Source: Atrina japonica (taxonomy: Eukaryota > Mollusca > Bivalvia > Pterioida > Pinnidae). From it: a stretch of 64,000 bases of DNA. The stretch is from contig BROG01000050.1 in the NCBI GenBank assembly GCA_030159075.1, forward strand, positions 104,501-168,500. The letters are read 5' to 3'. The position numbers and the translations under genes were made by a program. Position 1 is the first letter of the stretch. Each line of letters starts with the position of its first letter. A model generated the notes under the pieces. It ran no database searches. It was not told the DNA's origin and was given only the letters and a program-made list of their open reading frames with translations. Of this stretch, positions 10,640 through 20,691 are shown one piece after another.

Positions 10640-11500
10640 GTATCTTCTCAGGTCACACTCCTAGTGACTGGTGAACTTTATATGTCATCTTATTAGAGCC
10701 TCACAACTTCTATATGATACATTTCTAGTCACTTGTGGCTTTTATGTTTCATCTTACCATAGATTCATGACTCTAATATGTCACACTTCTAGTGACTCAT
10801 GACCTTCATGTATCATCTTACCAAAGGCTCACGACTTCTATATGCCACACTTCTAATGACTCGTGGCCTTCATGTGTCATTTACCAGAGGCTCACGACTT
10901 CGATATGTCACACTTCTAGTGACTTGTGGCCTTCATGTGTCATTTACCAGAGGCTCACGACTTCTATATGCCACACTTCTGGTGACTCGTGACCTTCATG
11001 TGTCATTTTACCAGAGGCTCACGACTTCTATATGCCACACTTCTAGTGACTCGTGGCCTTCATGTGTCATTTACCAGAGGCTCACGACTTCTATATGCCA
11101 CACTTCTAGTGACTCGTGGCCTTCATGTGTCATTTACCAGAGGCTCACGACTTCTATATATCACACTTCTAGTGACTCGTGGCCTTCATGTGTCATTTAC
11201 CAGAGGCTCACGACTTCTATATGCCACACTTCTGGTGACTCGTGACCTTCATGTGTCATTTTACCAGAGGCTCACGACTTCTATATGCCACACTTCTAAT
11301 GACTCGTGGCCTTCATGTGCCATTTACCAGAGGCTCACGACTTCTATATGCCACACTTCTAGTGACTCATAGCCTTCATGTGTTATCCTACCAAAGGCTC
11401 ACGACTTCTATATGCCACACTTCTAATGACTCGTGGCCTTCATGTGTCATTTACCAGAGGATCACGACTTCGATATGTCACACTTCTTCTGATCCATGAC
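10640..11500. repeat. 63-bp intronic minisatellite
   Basis: About 12 units of 63-64 bp, core gaggctcacgacttctatat then gccacacttct, well conserved from 10790 to 11480 and decayed at both ends. Some units have one extra T (tcatttta for tcattta), so the unit length alternates 63/64 and no frame stays open throughout, as expected for non-coding DNA. Confidence 0.9.
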
Positions 11501-11696
11501 ATTTATATGTCGCATTTTCAAATGCCATCTACTTTTATATGCTGAATAGTGACTCCAGATCACTAGATGTCGCCCTTCCAAAAGTTGTCGCTAGAGTAAG
11601 TAAACTGGACAACAGAAGTTTAAATTGAGATTTTTCAACAAAATGAAATAAAACCTAGGAGATAAAAATATAAACGAAAATTTGATTTCAACAAAC

Positions 11697-11851
11697 CTGC
11701 AGCACTGGCTTGAAATCTTTCATTTGTGCAGACAGGGCGTCTTGTTAAGAATCGGGTACATAAATCTTCTCTTGAAAGATATGAATAGCTGGGATTACAG
11801 CATACGGAGTATGTTATATCTGTTGTGTTCTGCTCCAATCCGTTTTGTCTC
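11697..11851 (-). CDS. Mucin exon 10: end of AMOP domain
   Basis: The 155-nt exon goes from phase 2 to phase 1 (acceptor GTTGTAG|G, donor GCTGCAG|GTTTG). The split codon AG|G gives Arg. The sequence has SVCCNPSYSYLSREDLC and RRPVCTNERF, the CC...C...RP..C ending typical of AMOP. It directly precedes the vWD exon, the MUC4 order. The donor GTTTG is weaker than its neighbours but is the only one that keeps the frame into GGAVGDPH. Confidence 0.85.
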
Positions 11852-11934
11852 CTACAACAACATCATGATAATGTGTATCACTTATATATCTTTTTTTAAC
11901 AGTTTCACAAAGTAAAATTGAAAAAATGTACCAA

Positions 11935-12120
11935 TTCACCAAATTTAATATAAAAATGGTCTCAACATGAACAATGAATCTCAAACGGAATTGGACCAGA
12001 TGTATGGAATGAGTCAGCGTCCCCTTTTAGCATGCCACACCGTCGCAAATGTTATACGGAAACCTGCGAGGTCAGTGAAGAGATCAAACGTGGTGGTAAA
12101 TGTCACTATTATAATTCTGC
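11935..12120 (+). repeat. Dispersed repeat R3, copy 2
   Basis: Blocks aaaatggtctcaacatga, gagtcagcgtcccc, ttttagcatgcc and ggtggtaaatgtca match the copies at 4.62 and 16.76 kb. Intron between AMOP exons. Confidence 0.75.
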
Positions 12121-12266
12121 CATAAATTTCATGTCATATGTTCAGGTTATGTAATTCATGTCATGAAATCTTGTCATAAATATAGTTCATAAACATGCTA
12201 TTAAACAACGTAGATTGGTAAACAAATTTTGCACTTGATATGCATGGCTACACCATGATGCATTAC

Positions 12267-12886
12267 CTGTATGTATTCATTCCATTTGCTAAGGTATGTG
12301 ATAGAATAATAGCATTATTGGAATTGTTGTAACAACATCTTAAGCTATCTGGGCTGGTCGCATTTGGCATCACAGCTTTCCGTTCTAAATAGCATGTCAC
12401 TCCAGCTGGTATCCTTGGACTACTGAATGTCACTGCTGCAGCGGTCATTTGTGTGGTAGCCCCTGGACATTGTTTTTCAGCATCAGTAGGGAGAGGGTCC
12501 GTTATGGTGGCTATATCGTGATCAATCCAATCTTGACACACAACTCCATTGTGAAGAAATGATGAATCATTATCAGTTAATTTAAAAAACATTTTTCCTT
12601 TATCGCTTCCTTTCATCTGTGTTGGAAGGCCTGTTACATTGTTAATAGTAATATTATCAATTCTTTCTATCATGTATTTTTGTGTTGTACCGATATTTAC
12701 AATACTGGTATAAGAGTATGGGTATTGGACGGCTGTGTCTGATTCCAGTAAAAAGCCAATACGAGTGGGATAATAAAGCAGCTGGCCACCGGCTGTTACC
12801 TCCCAGTTCATGGCCTGATCACCATAGGCGATTTTGACGTAACTATTTTTGTAGTCAGTGATAATGATACCCTGAAACGTAACAGT
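12267..12886 (-). CDS. Mucin exon 9: end of NIDO, linker, first part of AMOP domain
   Basis: The 620-nt exon goes from phase 0 to phase 2 (acceptor TTCTTTTTCAG|ACT, donor TACAG|GTAATG). It opens TVTFQGIIITDYKNSYVKI, the last NIDO strands, followed by YGDQAMNW and a RIGFLLESD segment. From the first Cys (GVVCQDWIDHD) an AMOP domain begins, with QCPG, VTCYLERKAV and RCCYNNS. From family knowledge, AMOP (adhesion-associated domain in MUC4 and other proteins) is an extracellular Cys-rich module of adhesion proteins. Several N-glycosylation sequons are present (NIT, NVT, NDS, NAT). Confidence 0.9.
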
Positions 12887-13324
12887 CTGAAAAAGAAATA
12901 AAAAACAAACTTGAAATATTTTGTATTTGAAATTCAAAGGCCCCCATGACGGGGAGATTTGCACTTTAACCATAAAATCTGACTCCCCTAAAAATTTAAT
13001 TTACAACTTCCCTGGGCCCTAAGTTGACCTCCAGGTCAAAGGTAGAGGTCATTTGAAGGTAATAGATGTATAGGACACAACTGCCAATTGATCCCTAGCA
13101 AATAAGTAATTCATTTCTTTAGTGAAACATAGTAATTTCAACACACAATCAATGAGTTATAAGTTATTCAAATTGTTTAGAGTTCTTTCAGCTATATTTA
13201 AAACATAAAGTTATTTCCACGAACAACTTTTTTATGAAAACAAAACTAAAATTTGACCTTTCTACCAGACAATTATTAAATGAGTACCCTTAATTAGCGA
13301 GGTTTATACAATAACAGAACTTAC
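12887..13324. other. Intron between exons 8 and 9
   Basis: Contains ccaggtcaaaggtagaggtc near 13031-13050, a cluster of AGGTCA-like half-sites, but no other recognisable element. Confidence 0.4.
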
Positions 13325-13504
13325 CTTGCTGTCGTCTGCCGGGTATCCCATTTTATTATAGGTGATTACTATCATATATTTTCCAGAAAATCCGGGACCA
13401 CCGAAAGTAGTTTTTACCTCTGCTGATATGGTTTCTAAAGTAGATATGTCGGCTGTCACAGAACTACTGTATTCTTTATAATAAATCCCTCGAGTACTGT
13501 CAGA
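13325..13504 (-). CDS. Mucin exon 8: NIDO domain, middle
   Basis: The exon has 60 codons, phase 0 to 0. The acceptor is TTTTTCTGAAAG|TCT and the donor AGCAAG|GTAAG. The translation runs SDSTRGIYYKEYSS through FSGKYMIVITYNKMGYP. GxxYY(R/K)E and the strand YMIVITYNKMGY are NIDO hallmarks. An alternative acceptor six bases downstream (GACAG|T) would break the frame, which decides the start. No standard ATG-led frame covers this exon, so it would be missed by a simple ORF scan. Confidence 0.83.
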
Positions 13505-14147
13505 CTTTCAGAAAAATAGACCAAAAAGCATCTAATTAAAAACAATTCATGGTCATTCTAACCCCATTGTTTGTACCGCATTTGAGGAGATAATCGTTTT
13601 TGAAAAGAGTTTTGATATGCTTAGGAAATTGAGCGAATTTTTGGACATTTGTTAAAAACCTATGTGGGAAAACACCCTGCGTTGGGGGTTTTAGATGTGT
13701 ACTTTGGGTCAAATCTCTCTTAAAATTTTAGCCTTGCTAATGATGGACCGAAATAAATTTCAACAGAATATTATTTGAATGACTTGAATTGATAGAAATA
13801 CCACACTCTCTCACCTAATGACTGATCTCATTGATTATTTAAGCAATAAAACAATTAAAACATGATTTATCAATTAAGGTTGTCAGCAGCCATGATCAAA
13901 CGACAGGACATTTTATTTAGATGCTTTAAATCATTAAAAAAAATCTTCAGTCGAAGTCGAAGGTTCCTTTGGACATGAACTGCTCCTGTGGCAAAACTTG
14001 CTAATGCTTACCCCCACCAGGTATGATTTTTAGTCAAGTGGTAGGGTCAACACAGAAACATCCAATGAAATTACAGAACACGTCATGTTGGTGTTTTGCC
14101 TTTTTATAATCTACAAACTCTGAAACATAATAATGGGCATTACTTAC
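13505..14147. other. Intron between exons 7 and 8
   Basis: No element recognised. Confidence 0.5.
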
Positions 14148-14321
14148 GCTGGTGTCTGATATATTCATGTTGGCCCACCAAAAGGCAATGGCGGCTTTTT
14201 CTTGCAAATCCGTGTTTTCAATTTGATCGAATGATAGTGGGTTAGCAAAAGCCAATCTGTGACCACTTTCTTGTTGTTCGGACGTTACGTTGGTGAATAA
14301 CAATAAGCCACTTCTTGTGAA
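14148..14321 (-). CDS. Mucin exon 7: NIDO domain, middle
   Basis: The exon has 58 codons, phase 0 to 0 (acceptor TTTTGTAG|TTC, donor AGC|GTAAGT). The translation starts FTRSGLLLFTNVTSE and includes IAFWWANMNISDTS. The pattern of a hydrophobic strand, a turn, then AFWW(A/T)(N/D) is characteristic of NIDO domains. It contains two N-glycosylation sequons (NVT, NIS). The adjoining intron holds a hairpin element. Confidence 0.85.
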
Positions 14322-14555
14322 CTACAAAACAATATTGATTACATGATTTTTTATTTTAAATGCCAACACCAAAGCTCCATAACTCCAGCATCATGATCTT
14401 TCAACATAAACAATGATTATAATGCAGTGTTAATAGTGTATGAACTATCAACTGATATTTATTGAAGTATTTTTTCACATGTATTTGATCAGTTAATAAA
14501 TTTATGAGTTTCCCCGTTCAACATTTGAGTACCAGTTCGAGATTAATAGACGAAT

Positions 14556-14702
14556 CTAGCTCCACTTTGAGTTCCAGATAGAAAAATATCAGTCGAGGGT
14601 GGGATGGATAAATAAATCCCAACCAAGGCTTCAGCCGAGGCTGTAATATTGATACATCCCACCTGAGACTAATATTTATCTATCTGGAACTCAGATGTGG
14701 TG
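14556..14702. mobile_element. Hairpin (MITE-like) element in NIDO intron
   Basis: Inverted arms of about 45 bp: left gctccactttgagttccaga and tatcagtcgagggtgggatg, right catcccacctgagactaata and tatctggaactcagatgtgg. The loop is about 45 bp. The arms match closely with a few mismatches. No transposase is present; the form fits a miniature inverted-repeat element. Confidence 0.65.
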
Positions 14703-15249
14703 CTTGATTATTTTTCTCGCACATGGAAAGCTAAAATCCCGTTTGTTTACATACATGTATAAATCAGTTTAGCAACCGCATCACTCACCCTTTTCCCCAT
14801 CCATCGTCCGCAAATATATATATACCGCATTATATACCTAGATATTTATTTCCTGTCAAACAAATTTTCTAAGATTTAAGTGTAACTGATATAGAATTTT
14901 AAAAATAAAATGTAAACTATCAACACGACAACCTCCTTGATCCCAATGGTTGCAAACAATGCAGACGACGTGTGTAGTAATACAAAGTGTTATGGATCAG
15001 CAGTTCCGGATAGACTTTTGCAGTGCTGAGAAAAAACGAGATACGTCTATCTCAGGTGCGGGAAAAACTTCCAGTTACATTTGTATTATGCCTGGCTCAA
15101 AGTCAGTAAAGCCATGCAATACTCAAGCTTGACTAACTTTTTATGATAGTTAAATGAAAGCACATAGACTTTTGTGAACCATAGTCAATGTATGAAAAAA
15201 TAATAATTTTGACCTCATGTTTTTGACGTGGATGAAAAAAAAATCCTTA

Positions 15250-15345
15250 AACCTATAAACCCTGTAGGCCATAATAGACTTGTTTAAGCAACAGAAAAGA
15301 GCATACCTATCTAGATTCTCAGGGTTGGAAAGGCTAATTAAGTCC
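15250..15345 (+). repeat. Degenerate relative of the 19785-19866 element
   Basis: The blocks aaagagcatacc and aatagacttg and the end gggttggaaaggctaatt align in order with the TTAA-flanked element at 19.8 kb, but the termini are decayed. Confidence 0.5.
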
Positions 15346-15585
15346 TATCTAAATGTTATATAAACACCTTTGTCTTCAAAATGATAAAAAAACTTGAGTT
15401 TGAGAATTGAGTAAATCTGGTTACTTCAACCTCTCAAGTTGCCATCAGATGGAGATTAATCAATGTTAAGTATTTCCCCGGGAAATTACAAACGGATAAG
15501 TACATGTGTACAGTAATTGGAAAACTGTTGCAAATAATAGACGTCAACTTGATCATGGAATTGAAGTGATAAATGAAGTACTTAC

Positions 15586-15704
15586 ATAAAAAGACGGATA
15601 CAGATAACCACCTACAGGAACAGCGAAGGCTGGGAATATGTATGGTGAATACTCCGCAGACGACGGAAGTCGTGCGTCATTGCTGAAGTCCAATAGTCTG
15701 CTTT
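15586..15704 (-). CDS. Mucin exon 6: start of NIDO domain
   Basis: The exon codes for 39 residues plus a split Glu (ESRLLDFSNDARLPSS and onward). The acceptor GGTTTACAG|AA is phase 1 and the donor TTTTTAT|GTAAGT is phase 0, so this exon converts the phase-1 mucin module to the phase-0 NIDO core. The segment FAVPVGGYLYPSFY matches the start of extracellular nidogen-like (NIDO) domains, which open with a small polar segment followed by an aromatic strand. Spliced to the next exon it reads SFY-FTRSGLLLFTN, a smooth NIDO strand. Confidence 0.82.
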
Positions 15705-16192
15705 CTGTAAACCATATTTTAAAAACCCAAATAATTTTGATTCTTTTTTTTTCAGATATCATAAATTCTAAACTTTCTTTCATCACTGTCAATATTTTTA
15801 TAGATCACAAAAGTGAAGAATATACCGTAATTGGATATACTTGACAATCATCTTAACGTTAACAAGTGGGTTCCATGGATGTAGCAGGCTATAAACATAC
15901 ACAAACAAATATACTGAATAAATGTCGCAAATTCTAGAGGTGATCGATTTCTGATTGGGTAAGCACAGCTGATTCCGCTTTAGTTTGTTCAGGTGATTTC
16001 ATGTAGCATATTATTAGATATTGGCCTAAACAAATGCTTTAAATCCTTCAAGATGTTTCGTTAGTGTATAATATAATTAGGTTCTATACACGAATTTCAT
16101 AACTTCTACATGTGAATGTATGTATATTAAATCGTCAGATATACTAGCAAAGTGTCCTAAATTTCCACACTAGATTTCATTTACATGTATGT

Positions 16193-16479
16193 TTTTGTTT
16201 GTTTGTTTAGTGTTGTTTAACGTCCCACTCGAGAATATTTCACTCATATGGAGACGTCACCAAATGCCGGTGAAGGGCTTCAAATTTTGGCCTATGCTCG
16301 GCACTTATGGCCATTGAGCAGTAGGGTTCTTTAACGTGCCAACACCTACTGTGACACGGGACCTCCAGCTTTTACTGTCTCATCCGAAAGACAGGAAACC
16401 AACCTGTCGCCGGCGGGACTCGAACTCACGACCTCACGATCCAGAGTCGAGCGCGCTACCGACTGAACCAGGCCGGCTC
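16193..16479 (-). mobile_element. tRNA-derived SINE, copy 2, with target-site duplication
   Basis: Same family and orientation as the copy at 964-1252, differing at scattered bases (for example cgggactcgaac for cgggattcgaac, one base of the B-box). Flanked by the 11-base duplication TACATGTATGT at 16182-16192 and 16480-16490. Lies in the intron between the last mucin exon and the first NIDO exon. Confidence 0.88.
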
Positions 16480-16754
16480 TACATGTATGTATAGTATCAT
16501 GAGATATATAAGACAATTATCAAAATCCACAAGTGACATCTAGTGTAGATTGGTTTGAACATTGTGCACGCTAACGTCAAATGAATTATGCTTTCCGTCA
16601 AAGTGGGTTAAAGTCCTCTATAAGACAGAAGAGAAAGACATTATTCTCTGTGAACTTGTGAAACTTTATAGGATTTACTTATTTCTTTGTTATCACATCT
16701 AACAGTTGTCGAAAAATGTCGAACATAATAGAAATAAAAATGAGGAATTACCGA

Positions 16755-16990
16755 TGGAAAAATCAAGTCTCCAAGTCCATTACAATGCGGCAAATTGGAT
16801 ATTGAAATGGTCTCAACATGAGAAACAATTGCGAATCACAAACGGGATCTGACAAGGTGTCCGGAAGGAGTCAGCGACCCCTGTTAGCATGCCCAGACCC
16901 GTCACAAATGTTACATGGAAATCTCTCGTGTTCGATGAAAAGGCCAAGTTAGGTGAAAATGTCATCATTAAGATTTGATTGGCGAAATGA
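16755..16990 (+). repeat. Dispersed repeat R3, copy 3 (best preserved)
   Basis: Contains aaatggtctcaacatgag, gtgtccggaaggagtcagcg and cccctgttagcatgcc. The most complete of the three copies and probably closest to the family consensus. Confidence 0.75.
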
Positions 16991-17249
16991 AGTCATTGTA
17001 TATGGTCGTGAATCATAATACTATCTAACATTCCTGAGAGGGGGACTCCACATTGTTTTGTACGATTACCGTATCGACCATATAACTTCCTTAGTGACGA
17101 TTTCAACCGTTCAATAACGTAAACCTGTGTCAGTAGTTTATTGTCGAGTGGTTTGGCTCTCGCAATAAGATATTCATAAGAGGAGCATGTCCTTACATGA
17201 ATATGAAATGTTGTTGAGTAACGCATAAACGGATGTATTTATCAATACA

Positions 17250-17425
17250 GTCAAACCTGTTTTAAAAGACCATCCACGGGAAGAAGCAAAAAGGGTCAAA
17301 TATGACAGGTGGTCTCTTAATTCAGGTTAAAAATCTATATATTAATATACGTTGGGAGCCACACATTAAGGTCACATAAGACAGGTAGTCTTTTAATTCA
17401 GTGGGTCACTAAGGCAGGTTAAACT
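17250..17425 (+). repeat. Dispersed repeat R4, copy 1 (ggtggtctcttaa type)
   Basis: Internally repeats gacaggtggtctcttaattc (second version gacaggtagtcttttaattc) and begins cagtcaaacctg. Related to 56990-57170. I recall similar sequences as abundant in marine invertebrate genomes but do not name the family. Confidence 0.55.
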
Positions 17426-17634
17426 GCAGTTTATACAAAGCTTCTTAGATGCTATAGTTCTTTTAACTACTGTGTGTCTTAATTATGGATGTAATTTGTA
17501 AAACAGTACAATTAATTATATGTTTTGGCTAATAGAAATATGTGTAAATATATTTTTGTTTTGAAATTCCATGAGAGCGAACCTTTGACGCACCTTCAAA
17601 AACCTACCCCAATATTGACAAAAGAATGACTTAC

Positions 17635-18495
17635 CAGTACTAGAACTGGCTGTTGTTACTGGTACCGTTGTTGCTTCTGTTGTTTCAGATGCCACTGTGG
17701 AAGTTGTTATCGCCGCAGTACTGGTTGTTGCAGCAGTCGACGAGATTACTGTGGAACTTGTTGTTATGGCCTGTGAGGAACTCGTAACTGTACTTGATGC
17801 TGACGCAATTACTGATACTGTTGTTGTAGAACTTGATATAGCGCCGGAAGAACTTGTTGTAATTGTTGATGAGGACTGCAATGAACTTGTTGATGTTTGC
17901 ATTTGAGAAGAAGCTTGTGAGGAGCTTGTTATGGCATTTGATGTTGAAGTTTGTTGTGTAGAACTTGATGCAACTACGGATGAGCTTGTTGGAGCTGCTG
18001 ATGTTGAAATAAGTTGTGTAGAACTTGTTGCAACTACCGATGAGCTTGTTGGAGCCGCTGATGTTGAAGTATGTTGAGTAGAACTTGATGCAACTTCCAG
18101 TGAGCTTGTTGAGGCCGATGATGTTGAAGTATATTGAGTAGCACTTGATGAATCTGCCGATGAACTTGTCGGAGCTGCTGATGTTGAAGTTTGTTGTGTA
18201 GAACTTGGAGCAACTACCGATGAGCTTGTTGGAGCTGCTGATGTTGAAGTCGATTGTGTAGAACTTGGGGTAATTACCGATGAGCTTGTTTGTGCCGCTG
18301 ATGTTGAAGTCTGTTGAGTAGAACTAGATGAAAATACCAATGAACTTGTTAAAGAAACAGTTGAAGCTATTGAGGAACTTGGTGTAGTAACTGACGTCGA
18401 TGGATGTTGCGAGGAAGAGCTGAATGTATCCGTTGATGAACTTGGCAAAGAACTTGTTGCTGTTGCTGATTGCAAAGAACCTGTATCAGTAACTG

Positions 18496-18534
<39 letters not shown>

Positions 18535-19266
18535 ATGTTGTTGTGGGCATAAAAGATGCACTTGATGCAACTTGTGTGGAAGCTGCAGATGAAATAGAAA
18601 CTGATGACAGCTGCATTGAACTTAATATACTTTGAGAGGAAGTTGTCGTAAGTTGTGTCGATGATGGTACCGATGTTGCCACTGGAGAACTAGCTGTAAC
18701 ACTTTGGGTTTGGGAGGAACTTGGTTGGAAAGATGATGCTGATGAATGTTCCATATATACCGATGTTCCGATAGAGGAGCCTGTTGCCGAACTTGTCGAA
18801 ATAACAGCTTGAGAGGAACTTGTCAGTGAAGATGATGTGGATGTTCCCATAAACGAACTCATTGCAAAACTTGTAGCCGTTACGACACCAGTCGAATTAG
18901 TTGGAGAAAACGATGCCAGCTGTGCTGAAATTGATGATTCCATGGAAGAATTCATGTCAGAATATGTTGCTGTAACGGATTGAGAAGAACTTGTTGGTGA
19001 AGTTGACGACTGTTGTGTTGACATCGGACTATCCATGGAAGAGGTCATTGAAGAACTTGGTGAAACCATCGCGTGAGTGGAGCTTGGTGCTGTTGATGTC
19101 GAATGTGAGAAACTTGTCATAGTTGAAACTTGTGTATCCGTTGAAGACATCATACCAAAAAAAGACGAATCAGCCATTGCAGTGAAGCTCGGTGACAAAG
19201 TGGAACTACTCATCACAGCAGAGTTGGAGCTACTGCTTACCATACTTGTAGTAGAAGAACTTCCTT
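17635..19266 (-). CDS. Mucin exon 5: last Ser/Thr-rich exon, with 20-residue repeats and a poly-Ala run
   Basis: The 1,632-nt exon codes for about 544 residues. The acceptor is TTTCATTTCAG|AA and the donor ACTG|GTAAGTC; both are phase 1. Ser, Thr, Gln and Ala dominate. About seven 60-bp units (17930-18330) encode a 20-residue motif around TSTSAAPTSSSVVA with a STQQ tail. A run of GCA codons near 18500-18535 gives poly-Ala in this frame and would give poly-Gln in a shifted frame. The C-terminal part is rich in VTTSSS and ends VTTASSST, joining directly to the NIDO exons. No Cys was seen. This is the linker between the mucin region and the globular tail. Confidence 0.88.
17930..18330 (-). repeat. 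60-bp coding minisatellite in mucin exon 5
   Basis: About seven 60-bp units encode TSTSAAPTSSSVVAxSSTQQ with moderate divergence. The period matches the 20-residue array in exon 4, but the sequence differs. Confidence 0.85.
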
Positions 19267-20691
19267 CTGAAATGAAAGCATGAAAATAGAAAATTAATTA
19301 CCTCTTACATTTCATCATATCATGGACGATTTTGAAATCGAAAGTATTAATTGATTAAGTTACAATCTAAGTAGAACTATTTAAAAAAAAAAAGAAAATA
19401 TATATATATATATGACATAAACTAAAGTTTTTAAGTTGAAATCGATTCAAATCAATGTCTTTTTAGAAGTAACAATTTTGCTGTATTTAAACTTTCAGAA
19501 GCAAACCAGTTGCACTTTTACAAATTGAAATTAAAAATAGATATATCGATTGAAAGTTTATTCAATATTCCATTCTGTATCTTAGAGTATGGTATCTCTT
19601 AGTTCTATAATTCATCTTTTCGACAGTGGAAAACATGCATTCAATTTGATCTATTCACAAATAAACGATACACAGAAGATATTACAAGACTACACTCTGG
19701 ATGATTACAATATGCAATTCAGTGATTTGACTACGTCAGATAACAGCACATGGGTATCTCTATTTCTTGTGTATTTAGAATTAACCCTTTCAAACCTACA
19801 TATCATATGGACTAGTTTTTAATCAATAAAAAGAGCATACCACCCAGATTTTTAGAGGTGAAAGGGTTAATTCCGTGTAAAAATTTACAGGACGATCCTA
19901 CATAGTTCAGTCTCATTTATATTAACTTTGTGTAGAAATATATATCATGACAAACACTGACGTCATCTTCGAAAAATTCTTACCATGCGTGACGAAATAT
20001 ACATTCATCTTTGAGTGAAATTACTGATAACTGATTACGTGTAAATGCACAACACAGATGACGTCATTTGATAGGCACCTTCATGCAAGACGATACAGTG
20101 TTGTGATCGTTGATTTCATGAAGGCAGAGTGACATTTTTCCTCGAAACTTTGACGTAATAGCTTATGTACGTATTGCATTATTGTAACAAGATAATGTTT
20201 GCTATCATGTAAGATTTGGAATTATTTTAAAGAGAGAATAGAATGAAAACAGCGACCTCTCATTTCACGTAGCTTATATAATATCGAAACTTTAACAATA
20301 TGAACCATTGAAATGATTTTCTGTATGTTTGCAATTCTATAGTGTCACGTTTTTCATTGTGACGTCATATATTCATGCCCCCTTTCTCATTTTATGACAA
20401 AGCTAAATTATATAATACCACAGCAAGTACGCTCCAAGTACTTGATTATTGGATTATATAATTTGATTGACACCTAAGTCACTTGTTGCATGTGTTAAAA
20501 AACTCGACTTAGTGATATGGCGATGTCATACAAAGATTATTGCGGTCTATATAGTCAATATTGACTAGGTGATAGCGCTACTGGGTGTAAAAGGCGCCGT
20601 GTTATATGCCTACAGCGTACGAGCGTACCACTACTAGATATTGTATAATGACGCTGGCACGTGCGATATACAGCAACACTTGAAATCTTAC
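19267..20691. other. Intron between giant exon 4 and exon 5
   Basis: AT-rich, with one short TTAA-flanked element (separate entry). A 77-codon plus frame at 19589 overlaps that element and has no domain. No exon signal seen. Confidence 0.5.
19785..19866. mobile_element. 82-bp TTAA-flanked miniature element with CCCTTTCA termini
   Basis: The element begins CCCTTTCA and ends TGAAAGGG (perfect inverted termini). It is bounded on both sides by TTAA (19781-19784 and 19867-19870). TTAA target duplication with CCC-starting termini is the hallmark of piggyBac-type transposons (family knowledge), so a piggyBac-like MITE is inferred. Confidence 0.6.

Noticed and set aside
10799..11499. Plus-strand frames with repeated TSICHTSSDSWPSC-type units
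   Set aside because: 63-bp minisatellite in an intron; 63/64-bp alternation breaks every frame.
13029..13056. AGGTCA-like half-sites as a nuclear-receptor element
   Set aside because: A single short match in an intron; such runs occur in dispersed repeats, so evidence is too weak.
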